From Flavobacteriaceae bacterium (lineage in GTDB: Bacteria > Bacteroidota > Bacteroidia > Flavobacteriales > Flavobacteriaceae): a stretch of DNA of 30,937 nucleotides. Under the pieces are notes generated by a model, which was not told where the DNA came from, searched no databases, and saw only the letters and a program-made list of their open reading frames with translations. Position 1 is the stretch's first letter, and each line of letters starts with the position of its first letter. Of this stretch, positions 27,087-30,937 are shown piece after piece. The translations under genes were made by a program, and so were the position numbers. The DNA is taken from the NCBI GenBank assembly GCA_947482805.1, contig CANKLK010000007.1:1-30937 (forward strand), read 5' to 3'.

Positions 27087-28005
27087 ATATCTTTTTGATG
27101 AGTGCATTTGGTCGCCCCTGGACTTGTTTAAATATTTTAAATAGATATATCCCAATGACACCCAAAAATGTAGAAATAATCCCTAGTATTAGAAGATTCA
27201 CTGCAATTAACGATGACCAACCTACCTCAATTCTTGGACCGTACAACATTTTCATTGCAATTAAATAAAAAATAAAAAGAAAACTAAATAATGATATAAG
27301 AAGTCCGAAATAAAATAACCATTCGAGTGGTTTCCCAGAGAAAGAAGAAATTGCTTGTATCATTAACTCAATCCTCTTCTTAATGGTATAAGTAGAATAT
27401 CCTTTTCGCGTTTTTTTTGGCACGGCAATCCCTTTCTGATTATACCCTACCCAATGCATCATACCCCCTAAAAAAAGATTAGCATCTTGAAGAGTCAAAA
27501 GGTCATCAACATAATTTCGCCTCATTAAGCGCTCCGTAAGAATGTTGTGTGGTATTTTTGTATCAGACATCTTATTAATTGCCCACCAGAAAACTTTACC
27601 TGACAATCTCTCAAAAAAAGGACCTTTCCGTGATTCTTGAAACCCATAAACCACATCGACATTTTCATTGCACTTCATCTCATTATAAAAATCAACCAAG
27701 ACCTTTGGGTCGGTTTCTAAATCGTTGTCTATTAAAAAAATAAGATCCCCTTTTGCATACTTTAATCCTGCTTGCATTGCATAATGATGACCAAAGTTCC
27801 TTGACAAATCAACAATCTTTATTTTATTATCAATTTTTCGCTTATCCAATAGAAAACACAATGAATCATCAGGCGATGAATCATTTATGAATATAATCTC
27901 ATAATCGTCAATTTTTGTTTCTTTAAGAGCTATATTGATTTTCAACAGAAATTCTTCCAGAAAAGGCTTTGATAAATAAACCGTTGAAACAACTGATATT
28001 TTCAA
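27079..28005 (-). CDS. Membrane GT2 (DPM1/GtrB/ArnC-like polyprenol-phosphate glycosyltransferase)
   Basis: 308 residues. The start is TTG at 28005, overlapping the upstream stop as TTGA; no ATG occurs before the conserved KISVVSTVY strand. GT2 motifs: EIIFINDSSPDDS (36-48), VDLSRNFGHHYAMQAGL typical of the DPM1/GtrB group, IDNDLETDP with DND at 93-95. The C-terminus has two membrane helices (about 225-252 and 260-290), ending with QGRPNALIKKIYE, also usual for GtrB/ArnC proteins. It likely loads a sugar onto undecaprenyl phosphate for use on the outer face, perhaps by the polytopic protein at 23516-25183. No GtrA-type flippase gene is seen. Confidence 0.9.
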   Translation of the reverse strand: MKISVVSTVYLSKPFLEEFLLKINIALKETKIDDYEIIFINDSSPDDSLCFLLDKRKIDNKIKIVDLSRNFGHHYAMQAGLKYAKGDLIFLIDNDLETDPKVLVDFYNEMKCNENVDVVYGFQESRKGPFFERLSGKVFWWAINKMSDTKIPHNILTERLMRRNYVDDLLTLQDANLFLGGMMHWVGYNQKGIAVPKKTRKGYSTYTIKKRIELMIQAISSFSGKPLEWLFYFGLLISLFSFLFIFYLIAMKMLYGPRIEVGWSSLIAVNLLILGIISTFLGVIGIYLFKIFKQVQGRPNALIKKIYE

Positions 28006-29114
28006 AATAATTCAATTTTACTATCAGATTGATAAATCAAATATCCAGATCGATCGTTGCTGTTTGTAACTTTTCTCAAATCACATGATTGACTTTCTTT
28101 GATATAATCAAAATGATTTTCTTTCTCAAAAAAAGGTAGCAATTGTCTTGTTTCGTCACATAAAAAAAATACCCCTGAAAATTGTGATTTTTCAATTTTG
28201 GGCGGAGTGAACTCCCCTAATGCAACTTCTATACAACCTTTTACATAATCATATCCAGTAGATAGGTTCACAAGATGTGAACCTATGAAATCCCCACCCA
28301 TTCTGCCACCAACTTCAATTACATAAATATCACCATTGGAGTCAATCTTAAGTTCAGTATGACTCGCTCCAAATTTTACACCCAATATATTTAAAGCATT
28401 AAAAGTCACTTTTTTGATTTCCACTAAAAGAGTGTCTGAAATTTGTGAGGGCTGATGATGAGCAATCTCAACAAAAAAAGGTGCTCCTGTGGTAACTTTA
28501 TCTGTAACTGCAATAACATAGTGATCTCCTTTCCAACTTATTGTTTCTACACTAACTTCACTTCCATGTATAAATTCTTCGATTATTGCTTTTTTTTCAA
28601 TAGAATTTTCAATTGCATAATTTAATGCTAAAGCAAAATCTTCCTCTGAATCAATTTTAGAGACACCGCGACTTCCTGATCGGTCAGTCGGTTTAACAAT
28701 TAGTGGAAATTTTAATTTTTCTATACTATTTTGACTAAAATTATCAGAATGAAAAAATAAAGGGACTCTAGTTCCGGATTCTTGTAGCGCCCTACGCATC
28801 ATCCATTTATTTGTACAAATTAATGAGCTTTCAAAAGAATTTGCCGTGAGTCCAAGTTGTTCTGCAACGTATGAAATTGTGGGAACTGGCAAATCAGTTG
28901 CAATTGTAGTTATACCATTAATTTGAATTTCTCTACAAATCTTTAAAATATTTTCTTTTTCAACTACTGATACAGGATAAAAAAAATCTGCTATTTCTTT
29001 ACACACAGCTCCTTCATCCCATGCAAAACAATGAGTTTCAAGTAGAAGTTCCTTAGCTTTCAAAACTAAGGGAATTTGTAAATAGCTTGCCCCTATGATT
29101 GCCAGCTTCTTAAT
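28002..29114 (-). CDS. ATP-grasp ligase, probable ATT start
   Basis: 370 residues if started at ATT 29114; the first conventional start is TTG 29063, giving 353. The 17 residues before TTG read KKLAIIGASYLQIPLVL after the ATT. This is the conserved first strand and glycine loop of the ATP-grasp preATP domain, so the gene really begins upstream. No ATG, GTG or TTG exists between it and an in-frame TAA 15 nt before the ATT. Further motifs: HCFAWDEGAVCKEIADFFYP, FPLIVKPTDRSGSRGVSKI (ATP loop), EEFIHGSEVSVETI, and VIEVGGRMGGDF with metal-binding Glu. It probably joins a carboxylate to an amine, perhaps an amino acid to an amino sugar; the substrates are unknown. Confidence 0.8.
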   Translation of the reverse strand: MKKLAIIGASYLQIPLVLKAKELLLETHCFAWDEGAVCKEIADFFYPVSVVEKENILKICREIQINGITTIATDLPVPTISYVAEQLGLTANSFESSLICTNKWMMRRALQESGTRVPLFFHSDNFSQNSIEKLKFPLIVKPTDRSGSRGVSKIDSEEDFALALNYAIENSIEKKAIIEEFIHGSEVSVETISWKGDHYVIAVTDKVTTGAPFFVEIAHHQPSQISDTLLVEIKKVTFNALNILGVKFGASHTELKIDSNGDIYVIEVGGRMGGDFIGSHLVNLSTGYDYVKGCIEVALGEFTPPKIEKSQFSGVFFLCDETRQLLPFFEKENHFDYIKESQSCDLRKVTNSNDRSGYLIYQSDSKIELF

Positions 29115-29418
29115 GAAAAACTTAATTTATTTAAAGTATAAATTGAAAACCCTATTTTAAAATGAATTAATTTATATGGACAGTGTATAAATTTACTAGT
29201 ACCATTTTTATTTACTTTTTTCTGAGAATGAAGTAAAAATTTTCTTTTTAAATAAATCGCAACGGTAAAGTTTGATATTTTTTAAAATAATTCTACTTAA
29301 GATAATAGCAAATCACTTCATTCCATAGATAAATGTCGCAGGATGTATTACTTTGAAATATTTCAACCTTTATTATTGTGACATGTTTATAGAAGTTGAG
29401 TTAGATTGAAAAATCAAA
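29115..29418. other. Non-coding gap between wzm and the ATP-grasp gene
   Basis: About 304 bp of very AT-rich DNA without a credible reading frame. It contains one perfect 14-bp palindrome, TTGAAATATTTCAA at 29353-29366. No exact match to the Bacteroidota promoter consensus (TAnnTTTG at -7) was found on the minus strand, and no strong terminator follows wzm. It is the largest gap in the window and the likely place for a promoter of the AT-rich gene block, or for a 5' leader. Confidence 0.5.
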
Positions 29419-30495
29419 CTAGACCGTATCCATAAAAGTCTTCTCAACCTTGCTGAATATAAGCAACCCGATGAACAGGGCTATGACCATGAATCCTATG
29501 CTGTATCCAAAACTGCCATAGTCAAAACTGCCTACTCCAAGCATAGCATAGCGGAAGGCCTCTACGAGTGGGGTAAGGGGATTCAAGTTGATCCAGAACC
29601 TTAACTTTTCACTGGTGATGGTTGACAATGGATATACCACCGGTGTAGCATACATCAACAACTGTATGGCAAAACCAATCAGCACGGTCAAATCTCGGTA
29701 CTTGGTCGTCATCGATGAAATGATGATACCGAGCCCAAGACCGAGGCCGGCCATGATGAGGATGATTGTTGGTATCAATACAAGGCTTGTGAACATTGAA
29801 GGGTTGAACTTGTCTACCGAAGGCAGAGGGGTTGAAGATGTTAACTTATACCACAACATTGCGGCAAGGAGGAGCAGGAACTGGATGCCGAATTTTACAA
29901 TATTGCTCATCACCGTAGACAATGGAATCACCAGCCTGGGAAAATATACTTTCCCGAAGATGCCTGAATTGGCCACAAATGTATTGGAGGTTGCATTCAG
30001 GCATGATGAGAAATAATTCCAGATGGTTATTCCACTCATGTAAAACAAGACGGGGGGGACACCATCCGTAGAGATTTTCGCAATGTTTGTGAACACCACC
30101 AAGAATACCACTGTTGTAAACAGGGGTTGTATGAAATGCCACAATGGGCCGAGGATGGTTTGTTTGTACTGTGCAGTGAAATCCCGCTTCACAAACATCC
30201 AGAGGAGATCTCGGTATTTCCAGACTTCCTTGAGGTTGATGTCGAGGAGGTGGGATTGGGGTTTTATTTCTAAATCCCACTCTTTGAGGGTTGAAGGGGT
30301 TGAAGAGGTTGAGGGGGTTGAAGATGAGATCGTTAAAGTGGTTGAAGGGGTTGAGGGGGTTGAGGGGGTTGAAGATGAGATCGTTGAAGTGGTTGAAGAG
30401 GTTGAAGGGGTTGAAGTAAAGTTCTCCGGGGGAAAATCACTTCTTAGTCCTGTGTTTTCAACATTATCATTTACCTTATTTATTTGTTCTTGCAT
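29419..30495 (-). CDS. wzm: Polysaccharide ABC exporter permease Wzm with repeat-bearing N-terminus
   Basis: 358 residues. From about residue 71 it is a normal Wzm/ABC2-type permease: KEWDLEIKPQSHLLDINLKE, WKYRDLLWMFVKRDF, QTILGPLWHFIQPLF and about six membrane helices, ending FSKVEKTFMDTV. Relatives usually start near the KEWDL segment. Here 70 extra residues precede it: a 25-residue unique part and a Ser/Thr/Pro tract (26-70) encoded by a minisatellite. No alternative start lies near residue 70, so the extension seems to be translated. The local GC is clearly higher than in the following block. ATG 30495 is only 3 bp from the ATG of the divergent gene, so its promoter must lie inside that gene. 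It pairs with Wzt (22128-23396). Confidence 0.9.
   Translation of the reverse strand: MQEQINKVNDNVENTGLRSDFPPENFTSTPSTSSTTSTISSSTPSTPSTPSTTLTISSSTPSTSSTPSTLKEWDLEIKPQSHLLDINLKEVWKYRDLLWMFVKRDFTAQYKQTILGPLWHFIQPLFTTVVFLVVFTNIAKISTDGVPPVLFYMSGITIWNYFSSCLNATSNTFVANSGIFGKVYFPRLVIPLSTVMSNIVKFGIQFLLLLAAMLWYKLTSSTPLPSVDKFNPSMFTSLVLIPTIILIMAGLGLGLGIIISSMTTKYRDLTVLIGFAIQLLMYATPVVYPLSTITSEKLRFWINLNPLTPLVEAFRYAMLGVGSFDYGSFGYSIGFMVIALFIGLLIFSKVEKTFMDTV
30286..30420 (-). repeat. TTCAACC-type minisatellite within wzm
   Basis: A tandem array of 6-, 9- and 12-base variants of TTCAACCCC on the minus strand, coding for Ser-Thr-Pro/Ser residues 26-70 of Wzm. A higher-order unit of 51 bp (17 residues) occurs twice in tandem: residues 34-50 and 51-67 differ at only two positions. 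All units are multiples of three, so copy-number change by slippage would lengthen or shorten the protein without a frameshift. Confidence 0.9.
30367..30420 (-). repeat. Inverted repeat, left copy (in wzm)
   Basis: Read on the minus strand from 30420 it begins TTTACTTCAACCCCTTCAAC and continues to TCATCTTCAA. It matches the plus-strand sequence from 30859 over about 55 bases with two substitutions and then a short mismatch and 3-bp indel near ACGAT. The match includes non-periodic parts (the TTTAC start, the ACGAT and TCATC interruptions), which argues for common origin and not just shared simple sequence. Confidence 0.75.
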
Positions 30496-30498
30496 GCT

Positions 30499-30937
30499 AT
30501 GAACTATGACTACATTTTTGCATTTGAAAAACTAAAATCCTGGAAAGAATCGCGGTTACTGGTTAAAAACGTTTACAAAATCACTGAAAGCTTTCCTAAA
30601 CATGAACTATTCGGACTTACCAGTCAAATGAGGAGAGCTGCTTCAAGCATTAGTTCAAATTTGTCTGAAGGTTCCGGCAGATCTTCTCCTAAAGATCAAG
30701 CACATTTTTACCAAATGGCCTATTCAAGCAATCTTGAACTCCTGAACCACTTCTACACTGCACTTGACTTGAATTATACAGAAAAGGAAACATTTGAAAA
30801 CCTGAGAAACCAAATCTGTTCCCTATCATTTAAAATAAACGCACTCAGAAAATCCTGCTTTACTTCAACCCCTTCAACTTCTTCAACCTCTTCAACGATA
30901 TTATCATCTTCAAACTCTGAAACTCACCTAAACCCTA
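30499..30937 (+). CDS. Four-helix-bundle protein (23S rRNA IVP / S23 family), 3' end beyond window
   Basis: The only plus-strand gene: 146 residues visible from ATG 30499, open at the window end. It matches the four-helix-bundle family (23S_rRNA_IVP): FEKLKSWKESRLLVKNVYKI, a FPKHELFGLTSQMRRAASSI core, NLSEGSGRSSPKDQAHFYQM, and two further helices to about residue 119. The family fold is complete there; the rest (FTSTPSTSST from residue 121) is a Ser/Thr-rich tail encoded by the same minisatellite type found in wzm. Relatives are encoded in 23S rRNA intervening sequences and as many stand-alone genes in Bacteroidota; a related fold is seen in Avd of diversity-generating retroelements. The function is unknown. 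Confidence 0.87.
   Translation, partial: MNYDYIFAFEKLKSWKESRLLVKNVYKITESFPKHELFGLTSQMRRAASSISSNLSEGSGRSSPKDQAHFYQMAYSSNLELLNHFYTALDLNYTEKETFENLRNQICSLSFKINALRKSCFTSTPSTSSTSSTILSSSNSETHLNP
30859..30915 (+). repeat. Inverted repeat, right copy (in the four-helix-bundle gene)
   Basis: Plus-strand TTTACTTCAACCCCTTCAAC followed by further TTCAAC units and ATCATCTTCAA. It is the inverted counterpart of 30367-30420 and encodes residues 121 to about 139 of the four-helix-bundle protein in the same reading frame as the copy in Wzm. The two copies enclose 438 bp containing both start codons. Confidence 0.75.

Noticed and set aside
27087..27161. GTG-initiated extension of the PglD-like protein
   Set aside because: It overlaps the end of the GT2 gene, and the family N-terminus (KTLAILGSSHLG) starts right after ATG 27086.
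29115..29418. Small RNA, riboswitch or clear promoter in the largest gap
   Set aside because: No exact promoter consensus, conserved aptamer pattern or GC-rich structure could be seen; only a 14-bp palindrome is present.
30286..30420. Tandem repeats that might suggest a CRISPR array
   Set aside because: The units are short (6-12 bp) and directly adjacent without unique spacers, and the array lies within a coding frame. It is a minisatellite.
30083..30502. Long plus-strand open frame opposite wzm, rich in Gly-Val-Glu
   Set aside because: It is the antisense reading of the wzm permease and its repeat; the minus frame has clear ABC2-permease motifs and membrane helices.
1..30937. tRNA or rRNA genes, integrases or attachment sites
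   Set aside because: None recognised on either strand. The only mobile-element signal is the IS3 end at the left edge.

Overview
The window is most of a surface-polysaccharide (O-antigen type) biosynthesis and export locus. About 25 genes run on the minus strand, tightly packed, with many overlaps of 1 to 20 nt. The organism is probably a member of the Bacteroidota, perhaps close to Chitinophagaceae. The reasons are the low and uneven GC, weak Shine-Dalgarno signals, the family mix, and the four-helix-bundle (23S IVP-like) gene at the right edge. No rRNA or marker gene is present to prove this.

Transcription reads from high to low coordinates. At the right edge a plus-strand four-helix-bundle gene diverges from wzm, the ABC-exporter permease, with start codons only 3 bp apart. 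wzt, the exporter ATPase with a C-terminal glycan-recognition domain, lies about 6 kb further on. Between wzm and wzt sits a very AT-rich block: an ATP-grasp ligase, a polyprenol-phosphate-type GT2, a PglD-like acyltransferase, an RffA/WecE-type aminotransferase and a large polytopic membrane protein. After wzt come a hexapeptide acyltransferase, an asparagine-synthase-like amidotransferase, and a WbpB/WbpD/WbpE-like set for a 2,3-diacetamido-uronic acid. Next are a glycosyltransferase, an FdtA-like ketoisomerase, two GNAT-fold proteins, an MBOAT/SGNH O-acylation pair and an FdtB-like aminotransferase. The left third holds about nine glycosyltransferases (GT2, GT2_5, GT8-like, GT4, GT25) and two SAM methyltransferases. 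It ends in an acyltransferase gene cut off by an IS3-family element that runs out of the window.

Read together, the genes predict an ABC-transporter-dependent heteropolysaccharide rich in amino sugars: a 3-amino-3,6-dideoxyhexose, a 4-amino-4,6-dideoxyhexose, and a 2,3-diamino uronic acid that may be amidated. The glycan is probably methylated and acylated. No wzx, wzy, initiating transferase, wbpA or rmlABCD gene is visible, so those functions must lie outside.

The most unusual signals are at the right end. The first is a Ser/Thr/Pro-coding minisatellite inside the N-terminus of wzm, with an in-frame inverted copy in the divergent four-helix-bundle gene. The second is the ATP-grasp gene, whose conserved N-terminus starts at an ATT codon. 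TTG start codons also recur, some in TTGA stop/start overlaps.
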